Below, piece after piece: positions 1-6,805 of a stretch of DNA of 7,629 bases (within the stretch, counting starts at the first letter, position 1; each line of letters starts with the position of its first letter). A program made the position numbers and the translations under genes. The stretch is taken from the NCBI GenBank assembly GCA_011372335.1, contig DRSY01000158.1:1-7629 (forward strand), given 5' to 3'. Source of the stretch: Candidatus Woesearchaeota archaeon (GTDB lineage Archaea; Nanobdellota; Nanobdellia; Woesearchaeales; SM23-78). The notes under the pieces were generated by a model, which saw only the letters and a list, made by a program, of their open reading frames with translations, had not been told where the DNA came from and ran no database searches.

Positions 1-1440
1 GGTAAAGGTAAAATTGCTGACTTAATCGCAGCTTACTGGTCTGATGTTGATATACGATGCACAGGCGGGCATAACGCAGGTCATAGCTTCTACATTGAAG
101 GTAAGGAAGTAATATTCCACTTATTGCCAATAGGGGTTGTTTATGAGAAAGAAAGACCAGAGAAGATTAGTATTCTTGGAAGCGGGATGGTTATTGATCT
201 TGAGGCGTTGTGTAAAGAACTGGATTGGATGGATAAGGTAGGGAGGCCTTATAATAATCTTATGATAAGCCAGGATGCTCATATTATTATGCCTTACCAT
301 AAAGTAGAGGATAAAAAGCAAGCCACGCAGAAAGAGGGGAGGATTGGGACAACAGGTCGGGGGATTGGTCCGTGCTATACTGATAGAACTGCGAGGAGAG
401 GGGTCACAGTAAATGACGTATTTGATAAGGACTTGCTTGTGCGGAAGATTACGCATATCAAACCATACTACTCAGACCCGAAAATAAATGTCGAGGAAAT
501 AATAGAAAAGCTACAGCCGTATATTAATAGGATTAAGAACTTTGTAACGAATACTGATGCAGAAATAGAGGCTTTGTTAAGGCAAGGTAAAAAAATACAG
601 TTAGAAGGAGCCCAAGGATTATTACTAAGTAAAAACCATGGTACTTATCCATACGTCACTTCTTCTGATTGCTCTATAAACGGGACCTCTTCGGGTGCAG
701 GTCTATCCGCAAAACTTGTTGATATAGTTCTTGGTCTAGTGAAGTACCCGATGATGACAAGAGTAGGGGCGGGTGCTTTTCCAACAGAACTAGGAGGTAA
801 GAAGTCTGAGGAGTACTGTGCTGAAGGCCTTAAACACGACATATTCTATGAGGTGAAGGAATACCTTGGCATGCCTCTTGACATAGATAATATAAGAAAG
901 CTCAGGGCAGAGAAGAAAGAAGACGAACTCTTACAAGCCAAGTTCGAAGTTTATGATTATATAAAGGCTCATAGAGATGATGTTGTTAGATTGATAAATA
1001 AGCCTGATCCTTTTATCAAAGGTGTGGGTGTAAGGCTAGCTGCTAATGAGTACGGAGCAACCACTAGCAGACCGAGGAGGACCGGGTGGACTGATGGGGT
1101 TGCAGCAAGATACGCAGCGAGGATTAATGGTCCTTTGTTTATTCTCACAAAACTTGATGCCCTCGCAGGATGCGATGAATTCAGTATATGCGACGGGTAT
1201 ATGGTTAAGGGAAAGATTCATACACAGTTTAACAGGCAGGACTGTTTCTTAAGAATGGTAGAGCCGAGACTAAAATCCTTTAAAGGGTATTCTGATATAA
1301 GAGGAATAATTAAGTTTGATGAATTACCATCTGCTCTAAGAGAAAGCATTGATTATTTTGAGAAGTTTACAGGTGGAAGAGTGGTTATGTTATCAAACGG
1401 TCCTGAGAGAGAACAAATCATTATTAGAGGTCTTAAGTAA
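1..1440 (+). CDS. purA: Adenylosuccinate synthetase, 5' end outside window
   Basis: This enzyme joins IMP and aspartate using GTP to give adenylosuccinate, the first committed step to AMP. The reading frame is open from base 1 and starts with GKGK, the end of the family's GDEGKGK loop, so about 14 residues including the catalytic Asp lie upstream of the window. Visible motifs, by residue in the window: GGHNAGHS at 22-29 (catalytic His), GTTGRGIGP at 116-124, HGTYPYVTSS at 213-222, FPTEL at 260-264, GATTSRPRRTGW at 352-363 (keeps the two substrate-binding Arg), TKLD at 383-386 (guanine recognition) and SNGPERE near the C-terminus. Between FPTEL and NEYGATT there are 84 residues where E. coli PurA has 12, so the protein is about 490 aa rather than about 430. 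The gene converges with the protease gene, with 43 bases between the stops. The family call is secure; the insert's role is unknown. Confidence 0.97.
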   Translation, partial: GKGKIADLIAAYWSDVDIRCTGGHNAGHSFYIEGKEVIFHLLPIGVVYEKERPEKISILGSGMVIDLEALCKELDWMDKVGRPYNNLMISQDAHIIMPYHKVEDKKQATQKEGRIGTTGRGIGPCYTDRTARRGVTVNDVFDKDLLVRKITHIKPYYSDPKINVEEIIEKLQPYINRIKNFVTNTDAEIEALLRQGKKIQLEGAQGLLLSKNHGTYPYVTSSDCSINGTSSGAGLSAKLVDIVLGLVKYPMMTRVGAGAFPTELGGKKSEEYCAEGLKHDIFYEVKEYLGMPLDIDNIRKLRAEKKEDELLQAKFEVYDYIKAHRDDVVRLINKPDPFIKGVGVRLAANEYGATTSRPRRTGWTDGVAARYAARINGPLFILTKLDALAGCDEFSICDGYMVKGKIHTQFNRQDCFLRMVEPRLKSFKGYSDIRGIIKFDELPSALRESIDYFEKFTGGRVVMLSNGPEREQIIIRGLK

Positions 1441-1462
1441 AGGATTAAGAGTGTATCCCTGC

Positions 1463-1485
1463 TTTTTATTATCTTTTATTTTTTT
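1463..1485 (+). terminator. T-rich tract after purA
   Basis: Starting 23 bases after the purA stop, the + strand carries runs of 5, 4 and 7 T without an obvious hairpin, as expected for intrinsic termination in archaea. The last T run is also the complement of the protease gene's end, so the same bases serve both genes. Termination here is inferred from composition only. Confidence 0.5.
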
Positions 1486-3445
1486 ATCTCTTCTTCTTTT
1501 TGGTTTTCTTCCTTTGTTGCTTCTGTTGCTTTTTCCTTCTCTCTGTTTTTTTACGTGTAATCCTTGATGTAAGGAAGATTCCGGTAGCTAATCCGAGAAT
1601 AAAAGCGGATGCAAACAACATGATAATAGGATAATTAATTCTCAGCAGTATAAGACTTATCTTAGGAAAAAAACTTTTCTTAGGAAAATAAATCTCTATA
1701 TTGCTTAATTCCAGTGCGTACTCTGCAAAGACGAGGCCGGAGACAACATCATTGTTCTCCTTAAGAGAAGTAGCGTACTCATAATAACTGTACCCGAGAA
1801 TTGGGAATCCTCCTCTTGACTGCTCTTTCAGAATCACTTTCTCAACAGCCTTGAGCTTCTCCTCGGTAAGCTCGTCTAATTGGTTTTTCCCCACAGCAAT
1901 CGTTGATAAGAGGAGGTTAGACTCTGCTTTTGCAAAACTAGCTTTAAACAAGCACATCTTATAATTCTCTTCTAACGCGAAGGCATAGGCTTGTTTAATA
2001 GTATTCCTTGAGTTCTGAAGAGCCGGGGGGACGTACAGGCTAGCATAATTAAGCCTTTCCTCGGCTTCTGATAACTTCTTATAACAAGCTTCTTGTAAGT
2101 ACTCTGCGTCCAGTTCTACTCTTTTCCCTTTAATCCTAAAGAAGTCTGACCAGTAAACAGCGCTGTAGTAACGCTCAATAGCATAAGCTAGCTCATCAGC
2201 TGTGATATTATTAGCGATTCTTACCAGGCTGTCTTTTGCTTCGAATAATCTCTCCTTAACAATTATGTACGTCTCTAATTGTGCCAGACTGGTAAGATTA
2301 ATCCTCTCCAGGTTGTGGTCAAACTCGTTAATAGCCTTCCATAGCACGTTGTAGAGTTCTCTAATTCTTGAAGGATTCTTCTCCTCTAACTCCTTGAGAT
2401 TAGCCTTTCTTGCCAGCACTCCCAGACTGAAACAGTAACTCGCAGCAGAGTAATAATTACTGTGCTCAAAACCCTTCTTAATATTACTAATATATTCTTC
2501 TGACTTGTTAATGTCCTCGTCCTTAACAAGCCGTGTTCTATTATACAAGTCCAAGGCACGCTTACACAGCTTACTCGCCACTTCCCTCATAGTAGAGGTG
2601 TACTCCGGGGGTACTTCTAAGCTGCGTTGAACAGACCGAACAGGTATGTCTGTGAAATAAGCTAAGGCTTCCTCGATGTTACTAACCTTTATTACCTCAA
2701 TGCTGAGATTAGCTTCTTCAATACCAAGCTCTTCCTCGGTTATATCTTTAATACTATCATTAACAGTGTTATTCCTAGCTGTATCCCCCGACCCATTATT
2801 AATGATACGAGTAATATTAGGACTAGTATTATTAGTGTTATTAGTAGCATTAATATTAATCTCATCACTCCCAACAAGTCTTTGTTCAAGGCTGATCGTG
2901 AACATGGGTATTAGCACTCTCTTAAAACCTGCTTTTTCAGCTGCTAAAGCTTTTTTCACAACACCCCCCACAGGTCCAATACTCCCCCCTGAATTAATGG
3001 TTCCTGTCATCACAGTATCATTCCGTAGCTCAAGGTTCTTAAGTGCAGCAATGGTAAGAATAGTTAGAGGAGCACTTGCACTTGGTCCGCCGACAATAGT
3101 GGAACCCGCCCTAATAGTGTAAAAAAAGTCGTATGCTGAGCAGTCCATGTCAAGATAATCACATGCAATCTCATTAGCATACCTCGTGCTTATCTGAGTA
3201 TCAATCTTGCTTAACGGGAACGAGTCCAGAAAAATTCTGCCTCTTCCATGCTTAATTTCAAGAAAAGCATCTGCTGTGCCTCCAACAGTGTCGCCTCCGA
3301 TTTCTCCGATTGTGAGGAGAGTGATATGATGAGTTTTTGCACTTGCAAAGCTAATAAATGTTAATAAGAATAATAATAGGAAGGTCGTATGAGAGGTTAC
3401 TCTTAATAATCCTCTTAAGATTCTTAATAAAACGACTTTCTTCAT
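1484..3445 (-). CDS. Secreted, membrane-anchored Lon-like (S16) serine protease
   Basis: This 653-aa protein is a predicted Ser/Lys protease lacking the Lon ATPase. Residues about 1-36 form a signal peptide or anchor (basic start, long Leu/Phe core, then FASAK). The S16 domain spans about 38-270. GGPSASAP carries the nucleophile Ser122 and GPVGGVVKKALAA carries Lys165; their 43-residue spacing equals that of Ser679 and Lys722 in E. coli Lon. VLIP and a final VIKVSNIEEAL strand-helix follow the Lon pattern. Residues 195-235 are an Asn-rich insert with eight N-x-S/T sequons. Residues 275-590 are mostly helical and charged. A membrane helix lies at about 597-622, followed by a tail of almost only Lys, Arg and Gln. 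This is the architecture of the archaeal COG1750-type proteases. The start is 6 bases after the bud32 stop, with AGGAG overlapping that stop, so the two genes probably share a transcript. Substrate unknown. Confidence 0.87.
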   Translation of the reverse strand: MKKVVLLRILRGLLRVTSHTTFLLLFLLTFISFASAKTHHITLLTIGEIGGDTVGGTADAFLEIKHGRGRIFLDSFPLSKIDTQISTRYANEIACDYLDMDCSAYDFFYTIRAGSTIVGGPSASAPLTILTIAALKNLELRNDTVMTGTINSGGSIGPVGGVVKKALAAEKAGFKRVLIPMFTISLEQRLVGSDEININATNNTNNTSPNITRIINNGSGDTARNNTVNDSIKDITEEELGIEEANLSIEVIKVSNIEEALAYFTDIPVRSVQRSLEVPPEYTSTMREVASKLCKRALDLYNRTRLVKDEDINKSEEYISNIKKGFEHSNYYSAASYCFSLGVLARKANLKELEEKNPSRIRELYNVLWKAINEFDHNLERINLTSLAQLETYIIVKERLFEAKDSLVRIANNITADELAYAIERYYSAVYWSDFFRIKGKRVELDAEYLQEACYKKLSEAEERLNYASLYVPPALQNSRNTIKQAYAFALEENYKMCLFKASFAKAESNLLLSTIAVGKNQLDELTEEKLKAVEKVILKEQSRGGFPILGYSYYEYATSLKENNDVVSGLVFAEYALELSNIEIYFPKKSFFPKISLILLRINYPIIMLFASAFILGLATGIFLTSRITRKKTERRKKQQKQQRKKTKKKKR

Positions 3446-3451
3446 TCTCTC

Positions 3452-4036
3452 CTATCCCTTCTTATACCTGCCTCGAAGCTCAACCATTTCAAGCCTCTTA
3501 ATAATCTCCTTGTACTTATTAGCCTTTTTATACCCTTCAAGGAATTCTTTTAATGCCGCATCATAAACTTTGTGGTGCTTGCTATCAAGAGCTTGTTTGA
3601 ATAAGTGAATATCCACTGCTTTATCCTCTATTTTATGGGAGTGAAAGCTTAGTCCAAAATCAATGAAAACAACATTTTTTTCTTTGTTCAGAATCATGTT
3701 GCTTGTGGTTAAATCACCATGAATAATGTTATGGTTATGTAGCTCCGCAACCAAACACCCTATTTGCCTTGCTAGTTCTGGCTTCTCATCAAGTATGTCT
3801 CTTACCTTCTCACCTATTACTCTCTCCATCACTATTTCTTCTTTGTAATCCGTTCTTATCAGTCTGGGATGCGGAATAGGTGTTTTTAATAAGAGACTAG
3901 CCTCTCTTCTTGTCCTCTGTTTTCTGAGCTCTTCATCTAATTCTTTAATCCTATAATTCTTCCTTAATCTTCGCTTAATAATCATTCCCTTGTGTTCGTA
4001 CAGAACTGCTTCTGCTCCTCTAGCTATTTCCTTCAT
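3452..4036 (-). CDS. bud32: Bud32-type KEOPS kinase/ATPase
   Basis: Bud32 is the small kinase-like subunit of KEOPS, which with Kae1 and partners makes the t6A modification of ANN-decoding tRNAs in the cytoplasm. The 194-aa protein is a minimal kinase fold: RGAEAVLY at 6-13 replaces the Gly loop, Lys21 is the likely ATP-contacting Lys, and the basic KNYRIKELDEELRKQRTRREA helix region (26-46) is typical of the family. HGDLTTSNMIL at 106-116 holds catalytic Asp108 and Asn113, and DFG is at 126-128. FHSHKIEDKAVDIHLFKQAL and the C-terminal RGRYKK tail are family signatures. Length matches archaeal Bud32 that is not fused to Kae1, as it is in some archaea; no kae1 is in the window. A TATA-like box sits 22-30 bases before the ATG, suggesting a leaderless mRNA, and the protease gene follows immediately. 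Confidence 0.95.
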   Translation of the reverse strand: MKEIARGAEAVLYEHKGMIIKRRLRKNYRIKELDEELRKQRTRREASLLLKTPIPHPRLIRTDYKEEIVMERVIGEKVRDILDEKPELARQIGCLVAELHNHNIIHGDLTTSNMILNKEKNVVFIDFGLSFHSHKIEDKAVDIHLFKQALDSKHHKVYDAALKEFLEGYKKANKYKEIIKRLEMVELRGRYKKG

Positions 4037-4057
4037 CTAAGCATAAGAATAAAGAAG

Positions 4058-4066
4058 TATTTTTAA
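4058..4066 (-). promoter_or_regulatory. TATA-like box for bud32
   Basis: The minus strand reads TTAAAAATA from 30 to 22 bases before the bud32 ATG, preceded by an A-rich BRE-like stretch. That spacing puts the transcription start at or next to the ATG, which fits the lack of a Shine-Dalgarno site there. The box follows directly after the T-tracts that probably end the upstream unit. Confidence 0.5.
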
Positions 4067-4076
4067 TTGTTTTGCC

Positions 4077-4120
4077 AAAAAAAGGGTGATTAATGGGAGA
4101 GGAAGTTAATAAAAAAAGGG
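4077..4120 (-). terminator. Paired T7 tracts between the 44-aa gene and bud32
   Basis: On the minus strand the sequence CCCTTTTTTT occurs twice, at 4120-4111 and 4086-4077. The first starts 6 bases after the 44-aa ORF's stop and both lie before the bud32 promoter. Repeated T-runs of this kind are typical archaeal termination signals. Confidence 0.55.
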
Positions 4121-4125
4121 TTTTG

Positions 4126-4260
4126 TTAAGCTTCTCCGAGGAAAGCCTTATCCATCTCCCACTTACTAATCTTCTTCTTATTAATAAGACTCTTAAAATC
4201 CTCTTCTTCTTCTCGGCGTAGTTGTTCAATAAGCTCCTGGTCTTCTAATTCACTTAACAC
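4126..4260 (-). CDS. 44-aa charged small protein, GTG start, overlaps upstream gene
   Basis: No family is recognised. The ORF starts with GTG inside the last codons of the 196-aa gene (11-base overlap) and encodes 44 residues: an acidic, helical first half (LSELEDQELIEQLRREEEED), a short basic stretch (KKKISKW) and the ending MDKAFLGEA. Reasons to think it real: GGTGA, a perfect match to the archaeal anti-Shine-Dalgarno, lies 5 bases before the GTG; the end overlap is typical of translational coupling; the amino-acid composition is strongly protein-like; and T-tracts follow the stop. A GTG three codons upstream is an alternative start but has its purine run directly against it. The product would be soluble and cytoplasmic, perhaps a partner of the 196-aa protein; this is inference. 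Confidence 0.6.
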   Translation of the reverse strand: MLSELEDQELIEQLRREEEEDFKSLINKKKISKWEMDKAFLGEA

Positions 4261-4840
4261 ATAGCTCACCCTTATTATTCTTTAATGCTAGTATATCAAG
4301 CACAGCTCTTTGTGAGAGTGGTTCTCCTCGTTCACCTAAGATTCTGCCGTCTTTGTTTAAGTCCACGAAATTGGCTTGTTCGCCTTTTATTAACCTGATA
4401 TCGTATTCGCTTATCCTATCAGCAGAAAAGTTCTGAGGATAATATTTTTTTTCATTAACAGCTAGGAATATGAGCTTGGCAAGGTCAATGTCTTTGCTTT
4501 CCTTTCCCTCTCTCCACCACCACAAAGCAACACTCTCGCCTGCTTTAATTGTTTTCTTGTAAACACGGTCTATAGGGATGAGATACCATTCCCCCTTGTG
4601 CCTGAGGGGGAAGTAACGAGCTGATTCTTCGCGTAATATTTGGGTTGGTTGTTGCTGTGCTTGTCGCTGGCTCTGCTTAGCTACCTTCTCCTGCTTCTTG
4701 CTTATCACTTCCTCTACAACCATTCTTTGTGGTTGAGAATAAGAACCATGCTGAGGAAGAAAGCTTATTAGATATGAGCCTTGCATAACCCAGGAGGCTA
4801 GTATTATTGCTGTGAGACCGGGTTTACTTATTCTTCTCAT
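4250..4840 (-). CDS. 196-aa membrane-anchored unknown protein with EF-hand-like loop
   Basis: No family is recognised. The protein opens with a short basic segment (MRRISK) and one hydrophobic stretch at about 8-29 that could be a signal anchor. A Gln/Lys-rich linker follows (about 45-68), then a compact domain from about 74 on with FPLRHKGEWYLIPIDRVY and three consecutive Trp at 107-109. Near the C-terminus DLNKDGRILGE (160-170) matches the DxNxDGxI calcium loop of EF-hand and dockerin modules, followed by a helix (PLSQRAVLDILALK). One loop alone is weak evidence for calcium binding. The domain is probably extracellular, since the anchor is N-terminal with positive charges before it. AAGGAGGT lies 8 bases before the ATG. 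The gene is 17 bases after the 26-aa ORF and overlaps the 44-aa ORF by 11 bases. Confidence 0.85.
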   Translation of the reverse strand: MRRISKPGLTAIILASWVMQGSYLISFLPQHGSYSQPQRMVVEEVISKKQEKVAKQSQRQAQQQPTQILREESARYFPLRHKGEWYLIPIDRVYKKTIKAGESVALWWWREGKESKDIDLAKLIFLAVNEKKYYPQNFSADRISEYDIRLIKGEQANFVDLNKDGRILGERGEPLSQRAVLDILALKNNKGELCVK

Positions 4841-4848
4841 GTTGCCGT

Positions 4849-4856
4849 ACCTCCTT
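4849..4856 (-). promoter_or_regulatory. Strong Shine-Dalgarno of the 196-aa gene
   Basis: AAGGAGGT on the minus strand, 8 bases before the ATG, is a near-full complement to the 16S 3' end. It sits immediately after the stop of the 26-aa ORF, so re-initiation of ribosomes is possible. It fixes the start of the 196-aa gene. Confidence 0.85.
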
Positions 4857-4857
4857 C

Positions 4858-4938
4858 TTATTTAATCATGTTCAGGAAATTATTTATTTCTGCTTGGAGT
4901 TTCTCTTTTTGTAATATGATCATCTCGTCTAATTCCAT
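4858..4938 (-). CDS. 26-aa small ORF ahead of the 196-aa gene
   Basis: The translation is a 26-residue amphipathic helix-like peptide running from MELDEMIIL through KEKLQAEI to NNFLNMIK, with Leu/Ile/Phe spaced as in a short coiled coil. No family is recognised. Support for translation: GGGGAGG lies 8 bases before the ATG, an in-frame TGA two codons before the ATG limits the ORF, and the stop is 17 bases before the next ATG with only a Shine-Dalgarno site in between. A TATA box with BRE-like context lies about 120 bases upstream. It may be a small functional protein acting with the 196-aa membrane protein, or a leader peptide controlling it through re-initiation. There are no runs of a single amino acid that would suggest classical attenuation. 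Confidence 0.5.
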   Translation of the reverse strand: MELDEMIILQKEKLQAEINNFLNMIK

Positions 4939-5055
4939 TTTTCACGCCTCCCCTCACCACACACTCCTATTTTTTTTCTTAGTGCGGTGTTTTTTTCATA
5001 AATGGTTTTTTGTAAGTTCTGAATTTCTATGCGTGTTGTGCTAATAGTTATTTCT

Positions 5056-5065
5056 ATTTATAAAT
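5056..5065 (-). promoter_or_regulatory. TATA box for the 26-aa/196-aa/44-aa unit
   Basis: ATTTATAAAT, a perfect palindrome preceded on the minus strand by GAAAG (BRE-like), lies 16 bases after the rnp4 stop. It would place the start of transcription near 5034, giving a leader of roughly 95 bases before the 26-aa ORF. The palindrome reads alike on both strands, but a plus-strand product would only be antisense to rnp4. Confidence 0.6.
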
Positions 5066-5080
5066 CTTTCGGTTATGTAA

Positions 5081-5434
5081 TCACTTAGAAGTAGTTAAAC
5101 CGCTTTTTTTGTTTTTATAAGGGAACCTCATAAAACGCCTGCAACTAAAACAAAAATACACCACTTGCTTCTCACCCAACCTCACCCTACAATTAACCCC
5201 TGGCTTAAGATAACTATAACAATGCTTACAAAACCTCCTCTTAAGAACAGGCCTAATCCTTACCTTATACTTCATAGCAATCCTACGAGCCAACCCAACA
5301 TACCTATTACTAAGCGCAGGACTATGCTTAAAAGCCTTATCAGCCTCCCTGAACAAAACCTCAATCCTCTCAAGAGCCACTCGACGCTGCTTCAAAGGCT
5401 TAGGCCTATGCTTTCTCAAAGGCATAATAAACAC
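5081..5434 (-). CDS. rnp4: Ribonuclease P protein component 4 (Rpp21/Rpr2 family)
   Basis: Rnp4 is a zinc-ribbon subunit of archaeal RNase P that pairs with Rnp1 (Rpp29) and helps the catalytic RNA cut the 5' leader from pre-tRNA. Numbering from the GTG start, the first 55 residues are basic and helical (PLRKHRPKPLKQRRVALERI onward). The ribbon has CKHC (69-72) and CFSC (95-98), with the family features RFCKHC, LKPGVNCRVR and a terminal RFPY. The product is 117 aa, normal for the family. Start choice: AGGAGGAG on the minus strand lies 7-9 bases before GTG 5434; TTG 5437 is too close and ATG 5425 (MPLRKHRP) is rather far, so GTG is preferred, though an AT-rich box just upstream could also make a leaderless ATG start. 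It lies between gap and the small-protein unit, all on the same strand. Confidence 0.93.
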   Translation of the reverse strand: MFIMPLRKHRPKPLKQRRVALERIEVLFREADKAFKHSPALSNRYVGLARRIAMKYKVRIRPVLKRRFCKHCYSYLKPGVNCRVRLGEKQVVYFCFSCRRFMRFPYKNKKSGLTTSK

Positions 5435-5516
5435 CAAATAACTCCTCCTCGTATAAATAATTTATTAAAAAAAAGCATGAAAAAACCAACTCCCAAAAAA
5501 AGCCAAGTATGAGCAT
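5406..5516 (-). CDS. Possible 36-aa hydrophobic ORF overlapping rnp4 start
   Basis: A 36-residue frame begins at ATG 5516, passes through a Phe/Leu/Trp-rich stretch (MLILGFFWELVF, then CFFLINYLY) able to span a membrane, and ends in EEELFGVYYAFEKA inside rnp4. AGGAGGTG ends only 2 bases before the ATG, so the site is strong in sequence but tight in spacing. The frame also extends upstream to ATG 5558 (50 aa) without a ribosome site. Against it: the region is T-rich on this strand, which makes Phe/Leu codons by chance, and its last part is simply another frame of the rnp4 leader and start. Treat as uncertain. Confidence 0.22.
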   Translation of the reverse strand: MLILGFFWELVFSCFFLINYLYEEELFGVYYAFEKA

Positions 5517-5561
5517 AGCACCTCCTACATGAACAAAGAACAAAAAAAGAGTCTTCATAAT

Positions 5562-5575
5562 AAAAAAAACAAAAA
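5562..5575 (-). terminator. T-tracts after gap
   Basis: The minus strand has T5 then T8 separated by one G, a little over 100 bases past the gap stop, with no clear hairpin. This resembles archaeal intrinsic terminators. The rest of the 5435-5681 interval is T/G-rich on the minus strand and holds the possible 36-aa ORF and the rnp4 promoter region. Confidence 0.4.
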
Positions 5576-5681
5576 CACCATGTGTTCTAAAGGTCTTCTT
5601 ACTCTCCTAAGAACTCGTCTTCCATAAAGACACTCACAAAAACCCTCTCTTCTTTACTACGAAAAGAACTATTCAGAAGGT

Positions 5682-6716
<1,035 letters not shown>

Positions 6717-6752
6717 TTATAATCATATAATCCTTAAATATTAATTATTAAC

Positions 6753-6760
6753 TTTATAAA
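6753..6760 (-). promoter_or_regulatory. TATA box for gap
   Basis: TTTATAAA in the AT-rich stretch upstream of gap, the same core as in front of the 77-aa gene. It predicts transcription start near 6730 and a leader of about 50 bases that includes the Shine-Dalgarno site. Nearby ATATTTAAG and ATAATTTT elements make the exact box uncertain. Confidence 0.5.
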
Positions 6761-6792
6761 AATTATGAACCCCCAAAAATTTTTTTTATTCT

Positions 6793-6800
6793 AAAAAAAA
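6793..6800 (-). terminator. T8 tract after the 77-aa gene
   Basis: A run of eight T on the minus strand begins 6 bases after the stop, preceded by an A run with one G, consistent with an archaeal terminator. It lies ahead of the gap TATA box, so gap probably has its own promoter. Confidence 0.5.
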
Positions 6801-6805
6801 CTTTT

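Noticed and set aside
2676..3122. 148-aa plus-strand frame inside the protease gene
   Set aside because: It is the antisense of the S16 domain and Asn-rich loop; its Leu/Ile/Val-rich translation is a by-product of the coding strand.
4020..4229. 69-aa minus-strand frame upstream of bud32
   Set aside because: It is Arg/Leu-rich with no ribosome site, runs across the T-tracts and the bud32 promoter, and conflicts with the better supported 44-aa frame.
4930..5050. Coiled-coil-like frame in the leader of the 26-aa ORF (reads IEIQNLQKTIYEKN and on)
   Set aside because: It has no ATG, GTG or TTG near its beginning and is best explained by A-rich leader sequence.
5165..5512. 115-aa plus-strand frame opposite rnp4
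   Set aside because: It reads the complement of a clear Rnp4 gene; the Pro/Thr/Asn-rich translation reflects the C- and A-rich strand.
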